This document shows positions 1-8,901 of a stretch of DNA of 24,156 nt, one piece after another. Every line of letters starts with the position of its first letter. The first letter of the stretch is position 1. Made by a program: the position numbers and the translations under genes. A model generated the notes under the pieces. That model saw only the letters and a list, made by a program, of their open reading frames with translations, was not told the origin of the DNA and did not search any database. The stretch covers positions 400 to 24,555 of the forward strand of contig DCIC01000140.1 of assembly GCA_002315825.1 (NCBI GenBank), written 5' to 3'. Origin of the DNA: Bacteroidales bacterium UBA1736 (lineage in GTDB: Bacteria > Bacteroidota > Bacteroidia > Bacteroidales > UBA932).

Positions 1-81
1 TATTGTTGAATATTTTCAAGATATAAAAAGACTAAACTGAATTTTTGTTTTTAAACAATTACTAACCAAATCAAAAACACC

Positions 82-3000
82 ATGATTAAAAAATTTTACT
101 TAGCGACAACGCTGTTGCTTGCGATGGTAGCAATGATGCTTCCTAGCGCATACGCACAGCAGAAACTTTCAGGTAAAGTTACAGATCAGGCAAATCAGGT
201 CGTAATCGGTGCAGCCGTAATGGTAGCAGGTACTACTAACGGAGCAGTGACAGAGGCCGACGGAACTTACACACTCAACAATGTTCCGGCAAATGCCAAG
301 ATCGAAGTTTCTTGCTTGGGCTACCAGACTCAGACAATCGAGGTAGGTGGCAGAGCAGTCATCAACGTAGTTCTCGCAGAGGACACGCAGATGGTGGAAG
401 AGACAGTCGTTATCGGTTACGCAGTTCAGAAGAAGAGCGACGTTACCGGTGCTGTTGCATCCATCAAGAGTGAGGAACTCCAGAACCGTATCACTGAGGA
501 TCTCGGCCACGCCCTTATGGGAAAGGCAGCCGGTGTTCAGGTACTTTCAGTATCAGGAGCACCTGGTGAGGGTACTTCAATCCGCGTACGTGGTTTCTCA
601 TCAAACTCATCAGGCGCATCAGACCCTCTGTACATCGTCGACGGTATGAAGGTGGGCAACATCAACAACATCGATACCCACAACATCGAGTCAATCGAGG
701 TATTGAAGGACGCCGCATCAGCAGCCATCTATGGAGCTGAGGCAGGAAACGGAGTTGTTCTCATCACCACCAAGCAGGGCAAGTCAGGTGACGGCAAGAT
801 CTTCTTCAACGCATCAGTAGGATTCCAGAACAACGCATCCGGAATTGACGTGATGAACGCTGAGGAGTTCGTTAAGTTCCAGGAGGCTATCGGCCGTGGA
901 TCCAGCGTAGCAACTTGGTACACCAATCTCGTTGACGGAAAGAAAGTTGACACAGACTGGGTTAACGAGTCATTCGAGACCGGTATCATGCAGCGCTACA
1001 CTGTAGGTGCGCAGGGCGGAAACGACAAGGGCAGCTACTATGCAGCCATCACATACCTTGACAATGACGGTATGCTTCACGGTAACAAGGATTACATGAA
1101 GAGACTTTCAGGTCAGTTCAACGCATCTTACAAGGTTAAGCCTTGGCTCCAGCTCCAGAACAACATCACAGTTGACCATACTGACAGGGGAACCGTATCA
1201 ATGAACCACGTAGAGCAGGGTAATGCCGTTGCTTCTGCATACCAGACAGTTCCTATCCTTCCTACAGAGGTTGCAGCAACAGATCTCGAGAGATGGGGAA
1301 TGGCAACAATCCCTACATCACAGCTCATCGAGAGCCGTCCCGGATACTACTGGGCAGCTGAGTGTCTCACCTTCTCCGAGATGACTCCTTACTACATCAA
1401 CCGTGAGCGCGAGACCAACCGCACACAGGGCGATGCATTCCGCGGAGTATTCTCAGGAATCCTCACTCCTTTCAAGGGCTTCACATTCACCAGCCGTTTC
1501 GGATTCGACTTCAGTGACAGTGAGTACAACTACTACTTGAGACCTTTCTGGGGTGGTGCACAGGTTAACTCATCAACCACAATGTCCCTCACAGAGACCA
1601 CCAGCAGGTATTGGACACTTCAGTGGGAGAACTTCGCAAACTACAACTTCAAGATTGGCGCAAGCGATTTCACAGCGATGGCCGGTATGTCATACCGTCA
1701 GTACTACGGACTCACCACAGGTGTGAACGTAAACCACCTCACCAACGAGACTGACCCCGTTTACCGTTATGTATCCAATGCTACAGCAGCGGCTGCAAAG
1801 ACCATTCAGGGCGGTACACCTTCAGAGTCTGCACAGATCGGTTACTTCGGCCGTATCACTTGGGCATACAAGGGCCGTTACAACGCACAGGTAAACTTCC
1901 GTGCTGACGCATTCGACTCATCAAAGCTTTCAACCAAGAACCGTTGGGGATACTTCCCTTCAGCATCCATCGGTTGGACTCCTTCAAACGAGAACTTCTT
2001 CAAGGACAACATCAATCCTGAGGTATGGTCATACTTCAAGATCCGTGCATCCTATGGTAAGAATGGTAACGTGAACGTGCTTTCAGGCTACCCTTACGCA
2101 GCTACTCTCTACTCTGCAAGCAAGACATATCCTATCGACGGAGTACAGACCAACTCACAGGAGCTTTACAACACCCGTCTTCCTAACGAGGGACTTACCT
2201 GGGAGGAGTCAAAGCAGCTCGACCTCGGTATCGATCTCCGCTTCTTCCGCGACAGACTCTCTGCAACAGTTGACTACTACAACAAGGCTACAGACAACCT
2301 TCTCGTATCAGTTGCTCCTCCTCGTATCACAGGTGCATCATCAGTATACAAGAACCTCGGTTTGATCCGCAACACCGGTCTTGAGTTCGAGCTCAGCTGG
2401 AAGGATCAGATTGGTGACTTCAGCTACAGCATCGCAGCCAACCTCGCAACATTGAAGAATATGGTTGAGGACCTCGGCGGCCTCGGACGTCAGTCAGGAG
2501 CTACCATCCACTCATCATCACTTACTGCAACCTACCTTGAGGAGGGAATGCCTCTGTGGTACATGCGCGGTTATGTATATGAGGGATTCGATCCTCAGAC
2601 AGGAGAAGCTAAGTACAAGGACGTTAACGGAAACGGCATGGTAGATGCAGACGACAAGGACTTCATCGGATCAGCAATTCCTGATTTCACATACGGTCTC
2701 ACCATCAACCTCGCTTGGAAGAACCTCGACTTCTCAGTAGTTGGTTCAGGACAGCAGGGTTCAGAGATGTGGCTCGTATCATATCGTCCTAACAGAAACC
2801 AGATCAAGGAGTACTGGTATGACTCATACTATGCAAAGGGTGCAAATGCAAAATATCCTGCATACACAGCAGACAGCTGGGAGCGCTTCCTTATGTCAAG
2901 CGGCTGCGTATATGACGCATCTTACTTCAAGGTAAAGCAGATCCAGCTCGGTTATACTCTCCCCAGCAAGTGGACAAAGAAGATCGCCGTTTCACAGCTC

Positions 3001-3153
3001 AGATTCTTCGCGTCACTTGACAACTACTTCACATTCACCAAGTATCCCGGACCTGATCCTGAGATCGTACGTAACGGAAGTCAGATGGGTCTTGACCAGG
3101 TATCCTTCCCTGTTGCAAAGAACGCAACAATTGGTGTTAACGTAACATTCTAA
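82..3153 (+). CDS. susC: SusC/RagA-type TonB-dependent outer-membrane transporter
   Basis: This is an outer-membrane channel that takes up oligosaccharides bound by its SusD partner, powered by TonB. The 1023-residue product starts with a signal peptide (MIKKFYLATT to about AYA-QQ). A carboxypeptidase-regulatory-like beta-sandwich follows at about residues 28-110, with VTEADGTYTL and VSCLGYQTQ typical of SusC. A TonB-box/plug region (about 112-235) contains VVIGYA, PLYIVDG and IESIEVLKDAASAAIYG. The rest is a beta-barrel ending in the aromatic residue F of VNVTF. Length is normal for SusC. susD follows after 41 bases, so the two are probably co-transcribed. Codon use is strongly biased (ATC, CGT/CGC, GAG), as expected for high expression. 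Only 81 bases lie upstream in the window and they hold no clear promoter, so its regulator may lie outside. Family and role are certain; the ligand is not known. Confidence 0.96.
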   Translation: MIKKFYLATTLLLAMVAMMLPSAYAQQKLSGKVTDQANQVVIGAAVMVAGTTNGAVTEADGTYTLNNVPANAKIEVSCLGYQTQTIEVGGRAVINVVLAEDTQMVEETVVIGYAVQKKSDVTGAVASIKSEELQNRITEDLGHALMGKAAGVQVLSVSGAPGEGTSIRVRGFSSNSSGASDPLYIVDGMKVGNINNIDTHNIESIEVLKDAASAAIYGAEAGNGVVLITTKQGKSGDGKIFFNASVGFQNNASGIDVMNAEEFVKFQEAIGRGSSVATWYTNLVDGKKVDTDWVNESFETGIMQRYTVGAQGGNDKGSYYAAITYLDNDGMLHGNKDYMKRLSGQFNASYKVKPWLQLQNNITVDHTDRGTVSMNHVEQGNAVASAYQTVPILPTEVAATDLERWGMATIPTSQLIESRPGYYWAAECLTFSEMTPYYINRERETNRTQGDAFRGVFSGILTPFKGFTFTSRFGFDFSDSEYNYYLRPFWGGAQVNSSTTMSLTETTSRYWTLQWENFANYNFKIGASDFTAMAGMSYRQYYGLTTGVNVNHLTNETDPVYRYVSNATAAAAKTIQGGTPSESAQIGYFGRITWAYKGRYNAQVNFRADAFDSSKLSTKNRWGYFPSASIGWTPSNENFFKDNINPEVWSYFKIRASYGKNGNVNVLSGYPYAATLYSASKTYPIDGVQTNSQELYNTRLPNEGLTWEESKQLDLGIDLRFFRDRLSATVDYYNKATDNLLVSVAPPRITGASSVYKNLGLIRNTGLEFELSWKDQIGDFSYSIAANLATLKNMVEDLGGLGRQSGATIHSSSLTATYLEEGMPLWYMRGYVYEGFDPQTGEAKYKDVNGNGMVDADDKDFIGSAIPDFTYGLTINLAWKNLDFSVVGSGQQGSEMWLVSYRPNRNQIKEYWYDSYYAKGANAKYPAYTADSWERFLMSSGCVYDASYFKVKQIQLGYTLPSKWTKKIAVSQLRFFASLDNYFTFTKYPGPDPEIVRNGSQMGLDQVSFPVAKNATIGVNVTF

Positions 3154-3194
3154 TTATAAGCTTAAAAGAATAACAACGTAAAAACACGACAATT

Positions 3195-4829
3195 ATGAAA
3201 AAATGTATTTACATACTTATTGCGCTTTTGGGCTTGACAGCAACATCTTGTTCCCAGAGCCATCTCGACATCCCTCAGAAGAGCGTCGATGATCTCGAGA
3301 CCTATATGGCGAATGCAGGCCAAGCTGAGGTAAACAAACTCACTGCCTCCATCTACCGTGAAATGCACGAATGCTACAACCGCCCCTGGTGGAATGTAGC
3401 GAACGAGATTACAGGAGAGAACTATGCAGGAGGATCAGACCCTTCTGACCAGCCTTTCCACGTTAAGTTCAGTACCCTCGCCATCACAGCTGATAACGGT
3501 CAGCTCGGAGATATCTGGAATAACTTCTACAACCTTATCTACAGGTGTAACCTTATCATCGAAAAGCTTCCCAACGACGCTGACTACAAGGCACGTGCAA
3601 TCGCTGAGGCAAAGGCTATGCGCGCTTATGCTTTCACACATCTTGTAATGTGTTTCGGTGACGTTCCTTACGTTGACCATCTTCTTAATCCTGATGAGTA
3701 TGAGATGGCAAGAACAGCAAAGGAGACCATATGGGCAGCTGTTGAGAAGGACCTCAATGAGGCTATGACAGTACTTCCTTCAAAGGCAGGCAAGGATGGC
3801 CAGAAGGCTATCGGAGGCCGTTGGACAAAGGAAGCTGCTATCGGATACCTCGCAAAGGTTCAGCTTTATCAGGGCAAGTATGCTGAGTCAGCCGCCAACT
3901 GTAAGAAGATCATCGACGGAGGCCTTTATGACCTTCTTCCCAACTACGGTGACGTTCTTCGTCTTGCAGGAGACTATTCAGCTGAGTACCTTCTCGAGAT
4001 CTCCAATGATGCAGCCAACACAGATGATATCAGCAACTCAGTTGTAAACGATTCTCACCGTTACGGTGGTCTCCGTCCTGAGCTTGTATATCATCCCGAT
4101 GAGCTCTGGGCTTACTCTTGGGGCTTCATCAACGCTACAGCAGCTTTCGGAAAAGAGGCTATCGAGCACGATGGAGACGCACCCCGTCGTCTTGCCAGTG
4201 TAGCAACATTCGAGGAGTTCACACAGACAGAGAACAACAAGTTTGGTTTCCATTATACCAACAATCCTCCCGGACTTAAGGATGACTGGTTCTCTTCAGA
4301 CGGATACTGCCGTCTCAAAGGATTGACCTACAATGCAGACAGAACTGTTGCCGCTGCTTCAGCAGGTACACAGTACTCAAATGCAAACTGGCCTATCCTC
4401 CGCTATGCCGACATCCTTTTGATTTATGCAGAGTGCGCAGCAAACGGTGGAGCTGACAAGACTCTCGGTCTTGAGTACTTCAACAAGGTACGTACACGTG
4501 CAGGACTTGCACCCGCAGCAGCTCTCTCAATGGACGATGCTATGACAGGTATCAAGGCTGAGCGCCGTTTCGAGTTCTTTATGGAAGGTGCAGAGCGCTG
4601 GTATGACCTTATGCGTTGGGGCGACTTCGTATCTGAGCGCCAGAGACAGTTCGACACATACAATCCTATGTGGAGATGTTATCCTTTCCTTGAGAAATCA
4701 AGTGGCGGAAAGACTATAAGATGGATGGATACAGATCACCAGATGCCTGATGCACATCACGCACTTCTTCCTATCCCTTACGCTGAGATCACTGCAAACC
4801 GCAACCTCACACAGAACCCTGGTTATTAA
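3195..4829 (+). CDS. susD: SusD/RagB-type surface glycan-binding lipoprotein
   Basis: This lipoprotein sits over the SusC barrel and binds the glycan at the cell surface. The 544-residue product has a lipoprotein signal peptide with the modified Cys at residue 19 (LTATSC). It then has the alpha-helical, TPR-rich SusD fold: WNNFYNLIYRCNLIIEKL, AKAMRAYAFTHLVMCFGDVP and LRYADILLIYAECAA are hallmark stretches. The C-terminal half contains the usual ERRFEFFMEGAERWYDLMRWG segment and ends with LLPIPYAEITANRNLTQNPGY, the classic SusD ending. Length is typical and there is no break. It lies 41 bases after susC and is followed by a strong terminator, so susCD form the expressed unit. Specificity cannot be read from the sequence; the downstream GH2 enzyme suggests a beta-linked glycan. 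Confidence 0.96.
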   Translation: MKKCIYILIALLGLTATSCSQSHLDIPQKSVDDLETYMANAGQAEVNKLTASIYREMHECYNRPWWNVANEITGENYAGGSDPSDQPFHVKFSTLAITADNGQLGDIWNNFYNLIYRCNLIIEKLPNDADYKARAIAEAKAMRAYAFTHLVMCFGDVPYVDHLLNPDEYEMARTAKETIWAAVEKDLNEAMTVLPSKAGKDGQKAIGGRWTKEAAIGYLAKVQLYQGKYAESAANCKKIIDGGLYDLLPNYGDVLRLAGDYSAEYLLEISNDAANTDDISNSVVNDSHRYGGLRPELVYHPDELWAYSWGFINATAAFGKEAIEHDGDAPRRLASVATFEEFTQTENNKFGFHYTNNPPGLKDDWFSSDGYCRLKGLTYNADRTVAAASAGTQYSNANWPILRYADILLIYAECAANGGADKTLGLEYFNKVRTRAGLAPAAALSMDDAMTGIKAERRFEFFMEGAERWYDLMRWGDFVSERQRQFDTYNPMWRCYPFLEKSSGGKTIRWMDTDHQMPDAHHALLPIPYAEITANRNLTQNPGY

Positions 4830-4850
4830 TAGTAACTACATATCTTGAAA

Positions 4851-4884
4851 GGGGACCTCTCGGAAAGAGAGGCCCTCTTTTTTA
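4851..4884 (+). terminator. Rho-independent terminator after susD
   Basis: GGGGACCTCTC pairs with GAGAGGCCCTC around a short GGAAA-type loop, giving an 11-position stem with one A-C mismatch and one G-T pair, followed by a run of T. It lies 21 bases after the susD stop. It should end most susCD transcription before the GH2 gene, which may therefore be reached by read-through or have its own promoter. Confidence 0.9.
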
Positions 4885-4981
4885 TAACTCTTTGTCTCTT
4901 TGTTGTTTGCTATTTGTTTAAGAATATTCTATTTTTATCAGATTTTTGTAAAAGGGATAATTCAAAATTAATGCATTAAAT

Positions 4982-7900
4982 ATGAAACAACATTTTATTC
5001 TGTTTGCTGCCGCTTCTTTATTGGCTGCAGCCTGTGGCCAGAATCCTTCCACAGATGATTTCACTCGTGGAATTGGATTGTATCCCGGTGCGCCGAGCGA
5101 ATATTTCGGACCCAAGAATGAGGTAAATACCGATTCTTACCGCAATGTCGCACTTTTAAAGGCTGCCTATCATTCATCCAGCTATGACTATAATCTTACA
5201 GGACACCTTGCCACTGATGGAATCATCACCGAGGCAAAGCCTTACTTTATGACCGTTTATTCTCAGAATGGGACGTACGAGAAGAGAGATGCAGAACGTC
5301 CTTTTGACGACAATAATACAAATGTCAGTGTTAAGGGAGAAGAAGGAGCGTTTCTCGAAATAGATATTCATAATGGTGTTGTTTCAGCTGAGACAATTGA
5401 ATATGTCGGTTCTGTAAGTTGTGAGCCGGAAAAGGGCAAAGGTTTCAATATCGTCCTTGAATCCTCTCTGGATGGTGAAAATTGGCAGGAAATTGGTTCT
5501 GCAAGGGGTTCCGATCTTCCCGGCCAGCCCCGGCAGATGAGAATGCCCAGTGCTCCTGCACCTGCACCCGCTGCACAGGCTGGCTCTCAGAATGTAGCAG
5601 TTTCTGCAGGTCTTGGCAATGCTCAGCCTCAGGTACCACAAATGACCCCTGAGCAGATGGAGCGTATGCGCAGAATGATGAATCAAAGGAATTTCACATT
5701 GTCATTCAATGTTCCTCAGAATCTTGCGTTCTCATATCTCAGGATTAAACTCGACTGCTCTGCAGCAGAGAATTGGAACTTCCAGGAAGTCAATTTCATT
5801 TCAGGCGGAAAAGAGAAGTCAATTTTGCCTTCACATAATTTCCAGAGTGCTTGGATGAGTGCAGGGAATGCCGATGAATGGGTGTATGTAGATTTCGGAG
5901 CAGAAGCTGTATTTGACAATATCAAACTTTATTGGGTGAATAAAGCTATCGAGGGCTCCATTGAGACCTCTTCTGATGCAAAGAATTGGACAAAGATAGC
6001 TGACCTTCCGGGCGGAGAGTCTCTTGTGGATGAGATTTCAGTCAATGGAAGCGGAAGGTATGTTAGAGTATCTGCGGCAAAATCCGCTGACAATGATAAA
6101 TTTATACTTAGCGAGTTTGAAGTCTATGGCAAGGGTGGTACTGTCGCTGTTGCAAAAGAGCAAGTCCCCTCTGAAGGTAACAGACTTTACCTGAATGGTG
6201 GCAATTGGAAGCTTCAGAGAGCTTCAGAGGTTTCGGCAAGCGGCGCAGAAATCTCAAAGAACGGTTTCAATGCTGCAAATTGGATTGTGGCTACCGTTCC
6301 CGCTACTGTTGCTTCTTCATATTTTAACATTGGAGCGATTCCTGATATCAATCACGATGATGACCAGTTCCAGATTTCTGAGTCTTTCTTCTATTCTGAT
6401 TTCTGGTACAGGGATGAGTTTGTTATTCCTTCAGACTTTGAAAACAAGGAGATTGTTCTAAATTTCGATGGAATCAACTGGAAAGCAGACATCTATTTCA
6501 ATGGAGAGTATGTCGGACATATTGATGGTGCATTCATCCGTGGACATTTTGATGTGACCAAACTTGCTAAGGTAGGGGAGAGCAACTCTGTAGCTGTGTA
6601 TATCTATAAAAATGACAATCCCGGTATTATCAAGGAGCAGAACAGGATCACAGCTGACACCAATGGTGGTGAACTTGGCGCTGACAACCCTACATTCCAT
6701 TGCTCAATCGGTTGGGATTGGATCCCTACAGTTCGCGGACGCAATATCGGTATCTGGAATGATGTATTCGTAAGCGCTTATGATGGTGCCGTTTCAGTTG
6801 ACGATGTATTTGTCAAGACAGACCTTCCTCTTCCTCAGACAAATTATGCTGACCTTTATGCAACGGTATCAGTGACCAATTATGGTTCTTCTGCCAAGAC
6901 CGCTGAGATAAGTGTCAACTATGGAGGAAAAGAGATAAAGGGAACAGTTGAACTTGAGGCAGGGGAGAGCAAGGATGTTGATCTTCCTGTTGAAAGACTT
7001 GACAATCCTCAGCTCTGGTGGCCTGCAGGCTATGGAGAGCAGTATCTTTATGATGTCAACACTACAGTCAGCGTTGACGGTGTGGTGTCAGACACCAAGT
7101 CTCAGAAGTCCGGAGTACGTGAAATGGCCTACGACACTTCAAAGGGTATTATTGATCTCTATATCAATGGACGTCGTCTTATCTGTAATGGAGGAAACTG
7201 GGGCTTTCCTGAAATCAACTTGAATTATCGTGGCCGTGAGTATGATGTTGCTGTTGCATACCACGCTGATATGAACTATACAATGATTCGTGACTGGGTA
7301 GGTCAGACCGGTGATGAGGAATTCTATGAGGCTTGCGACCGCCACGGTGTCACAGTATGGCAGGACTTCTGGCTTGCAAACCCTGTTGATGGGCCAAATC
7401 CGGACGATAACGCGATGTTCCTCACTAATGCCGAGGATTATATCAAGAGGATCCGTAATCACGCCTCTATTGCCCTGTATTGCGGGCGAAACGAGGGCAA
7501 TCCTCCTGCTGCCATTGACGAGGGTCTTCAGCAGCTTATCAATAAATATCATCCTGAGATTGCTTATATTCCTCATTCTGCAGCCGGCCCTGTAAGCGGC
7601 AATGGCCCTTATCGTGCTCTTCCTGTATCAGAGTATTTCTCCGCTCAGAGAGGTATTGACCGTCTTCACAGTGAGCGCGGAATGCCTAATGTTATGACAT
7701 ATGAAAGTATGACTCAGATGCTTGATGAGGACAATCATTGGCCTCAGACCAGCGTATGGGGTGTTCACGACTACACAATGGAGAATGCTCAGAGTTGCGC
7801 CACATTCAATGAGATGATAGAGAAGGCCTTCGGTGAGATTACAAGTCTCAAGCAGTTTACCGAGCTTGCTCAGTGGATCAATTATAATGGATACCGTGCA

Positions 7901-8638
7901 ATGTATGAGTCTCGCAGCTGGAACAGAAAGGGACTCCTTATCTGGATGAGCCATTCTTGCTGGCCTTCGATGGTATGGCAGACTTATGATTACTTCTTCG
8001 AGCCTACTGCCGCATATTTCGGTGTAAAGAAGGCTTCGGCTCCTATCCGTATTCAGTGGAATCCTATCTCAAACAATGTTGAAGTTGTAAATAACAATGC
8101 TCTTGATCAGGCAGGTCTCAAAGCCTATGCCGCCATTCTTACATATGACGGAAAGGTTCTTTACGAGAATGAGGTCGGTCTTGACAGCAAGGAGGATACA
8201 ACAACACCTGTAATGCCTCTCACCTTTGACCAGGAAGGTCTTACTGACACCTACTTTATCAAGCTCAAACTTACCCAAGGGGACAAACTCATTGCAGACA
8301 ACTTCTACTGGGAAGGCAAGGAGGATGGTAATTATCAGCAGCTCAATCAGCTTCCTCAGGCGAAGGTTTCTTTCAAGTACAATACTGTCAAGACAGACGA
8401 TGGCTACAAGATGACAGCAGTTGTAAAGAACAACGGTACAGTACCTGCTCTTATGCTCAGACTAAAGCTTGAAGGAAAGAAGAGCGCAGAGAGAATACTC
8501 CCTTGCTTCTACGAGGACAATTACTTCGCTCTGCTCTCAGGGGAGGAGAAGACAGTAACCATTACGTTCAAGGATGAGGATACAAGAGGAGAGAAGCCTG
8601 TATTGAGACTTAGCGGTTTCAATGTTGCAAATAAATAA
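4982..8638 (+). CDS. GH2 lipoprotein glycosidase (exo-beta-glucosaminidase/beta-mannosidase-like) with discoidin-like domains
   Basis: This enzyme probably removes single sugars from the non-reducing end of a beta-linked glycan, at the cell surface or in the periplasm. The 1218-residue product has a lipoprotein signal (LAAAC, Cys18). Two F5/8 type C (discoidin)-like regions follow at about 50-270 and 275-390; the first is interrupted at about 181-236 by a Pro/Ala/Gln/Met-rich insert. Next come the GH2 sugar-binding sandwich (about 400-590), an immunoglobulin-like sandwich (about 600-730), the TIM barrel (about 735-1010) and C-terminal sandwiches. The likely acid/base is Glu838 in CGRNEG and the likely nucleophile is Glu898 in SERGMP, matching the GH2 pattern of NE then SE. 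It most resembles the exo-beta-D-glucosaminidase and beta-mannosidase branches rather than beta-galactosidases; choosing between them needs phylogeny. It lies 152 bases after susD. The 97 bases between the terminator and the start hold only an imperfect -7 box. Confidence 0.88.
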   Translation: MKQHFILFAAASLLAAACGQNPSTDDFTRGIGLYPGAPSEYFGPKNEVNTDSYRNVALLKAAYHSSSYDYNLTGHLATDGIITEAKPYFMTVYSQNGTYEKRDAERPFDDNNTNVSVKGEEGAFLEIDIHNGVVSAETIEYVGSVSCEPEKGKGFNIVLESSLDGENWQEIGSARGSDLPGQPRQMRMPSAPAPAPAAQAGSQNVAVSAGLGNAQPQVPQMTPEQMERMRRMMNQRNFTLSFNVPQNLAFSYLRIKLDCSAAENWNFQEVNFISGGKEKSILPSHNFQSAWMSAGNADEWVYVDFGAEAVFDNIKLYWVNKAIEGSIETSSDAKNWTKIADLPGGESLVDEISVNGSGRYVRVSAAKSADNDKFILSEFEVYGKGGTVAVAKEQVPSEGNRLYLNGGNWKLQRASEVSASGAEISKNGFNAANWIVATVPATVASSYFNIGAIPDINHDDDQFQISESFFYSDFWYRDEFVIPSDFENKEIVLNFDGINWKADIYFNGEYVGHIDGAFIRGHFDVTKLAKVGESNSVAVYIYKNDNPGIIKEQNRITADTNGGELGADNPTFHCSIGWDWIPTVRGRNIGIWNDVFVSAYDGAVSVDDVFVKTDLPLPQTNYADLYATVSVTNYGSSAKTAEISVNYGGKEIKGTVELEAGESKDVDLPVERLDNPQLWWPAGYGEQYLYDVNTTVSVDGVVSDTKSQKSGVREMAYDTSKGIIDLYINGRRLICNGGNWGFPEINLNYRGREYDVAVAYHADMNYTMIRDWVGQTGDEEFYEACDRHGVTVWQDFWLANPVDGPNPDDNAMFLTNAEDYIKRIRNHASIALYCGRNEGNPPAAIDEGLQQLINKYHPEIAYIPHSAAGPVSGNGPYRALPVSEYFSAQRGIDRLHSERGMPNVMTYESMTQMLDEDNHWPQTSVWGVHDYTMENAQSCATFNEMIEKAFGEITSLKQFTELAQWINYNGYRAMYESRSWNRKGLLIWMSHSCWPSMVWQTYDYFFEPTAAYFGVKKASAPIRIQWNPISNNVEVVNNNALDQAGLKAYAAILTYDGKVLYENEVGLDSKEDTTTPVMPLTFDQEGLTDTYFIKLKLTQGDKLIADNFYWEGKEDGNYQQLNQLPQAKVSFKYNTVKTDDGYKMTAVVKNNGTVPALMLRLKLEGKKSAERILPCFYEDNYFALLSGEEKTVTITFKDEDTRGEKPVLRLSGFNVANK

Positions 8639-8654
8639 AAATGTAGTATATTTG
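8624..8654 (+). promoter_or_regulatory. Bacteroides-type promoter for tRNA-Ser
   Basis: A perfect -7 box TATATTTG (TAnnTTTG) lies at 8647-8654. GTTG, a 3-of-4 match to the -33 box TTTG, lies 19 bases upstream at 8624-8627. The -33 element is inside the last codons of the GH2 gene, so the tRNA promoter overlaps coding sequence. The expected start of transcription is about 30-35 bases before the mature tRNA. Confidence 0.7.
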
Positions 8655-8693
8655 CAGTCCCGCCTGATTAAGTCATAATGGCGGGACTCTCTT

Positions 8694-8785
8694 GGAGAGG
8701 TGGGTGAGTGGCTGAAACCACCGGTTTGCTAAACCGACGTACTGAGCAATTGGTACCACGAGTTCGAATCTCGTCCTCTCCGCCA
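8694..8785 (+). tRNA. tRNA-Ser, anticodon GCT
   Basis: The acceptor stem GGAGAGG (8694-8700) pairs fully with CCTCTCC (8775-8781), followed by discriminator G and an encoded CCA (8783-8785). The anticodon loop TTGCTAA holds GCT at 8728-8730, which reads AGC/AGU serine codons. The long variable arm (ACTGAGCAATTGGTA region) is typical of serine tRNAs, and the T-loop TTCGAATC is intact. Length is 92 bases. Confidence 0.97.
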
Positions 8786-8790
8786 TAATG

Positions 8791-8819
8791 TGCCTCACAG
8801 ATGTCTGTGGGGCATTTTT
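8791..8819 (+). terminator. Terminator of tRNA-Ser
   Basis: TGCCTCACAG pairs with CTGTGGGGCA (one T-G pair) around the loop ATGT, followed by five T. It starts five bases after the CCA end, so the tRNA is a single-gene transcript. Confidence 0.88.
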
Positions 8820-8901
8820 GTATCTTTCTTGTTGCACCAGTGTTGCACCAAACTATGTGTTTAGGCATAGGTGTGGCGACACCACTGTTCCAGTTCCATA
8901 T

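Noticed and set aside
40..47. AATTTTTG as a -7 box for susC
   Set aside because: One mismatch at an important position and no -33 box at the right distance; the real promoter may lie outside the window.
4941..4948. GATTTTTG as a -7 box for the GH2 gene
   Set aside because: The first T is missing and the nearest TTTG is 24 bases upstream, outside the usual spacing. The gap between the terminator and the gene shows nothing firmer.
8831..8850. Repeated GTTGCACCA next to the tRNA 3' end, possible attachment-site remnant
   Set aside because: It is only two copies, does not match the tRNA 3' end, and no integrase or second flank is present.
8668..8868. Minus-strand open frame of 66 codons across the tRNA
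   Set aside because: It is the reverse complement of tRNA-Ser and its terminator; such frames are a common false call. No promoter or family likeness.
8870..8883. Small hairpin GGTGT/ACACC after the acyltransferase gene
   Set aside because: Five base pairs without a T-run on either strand; too weak for a terminator call.
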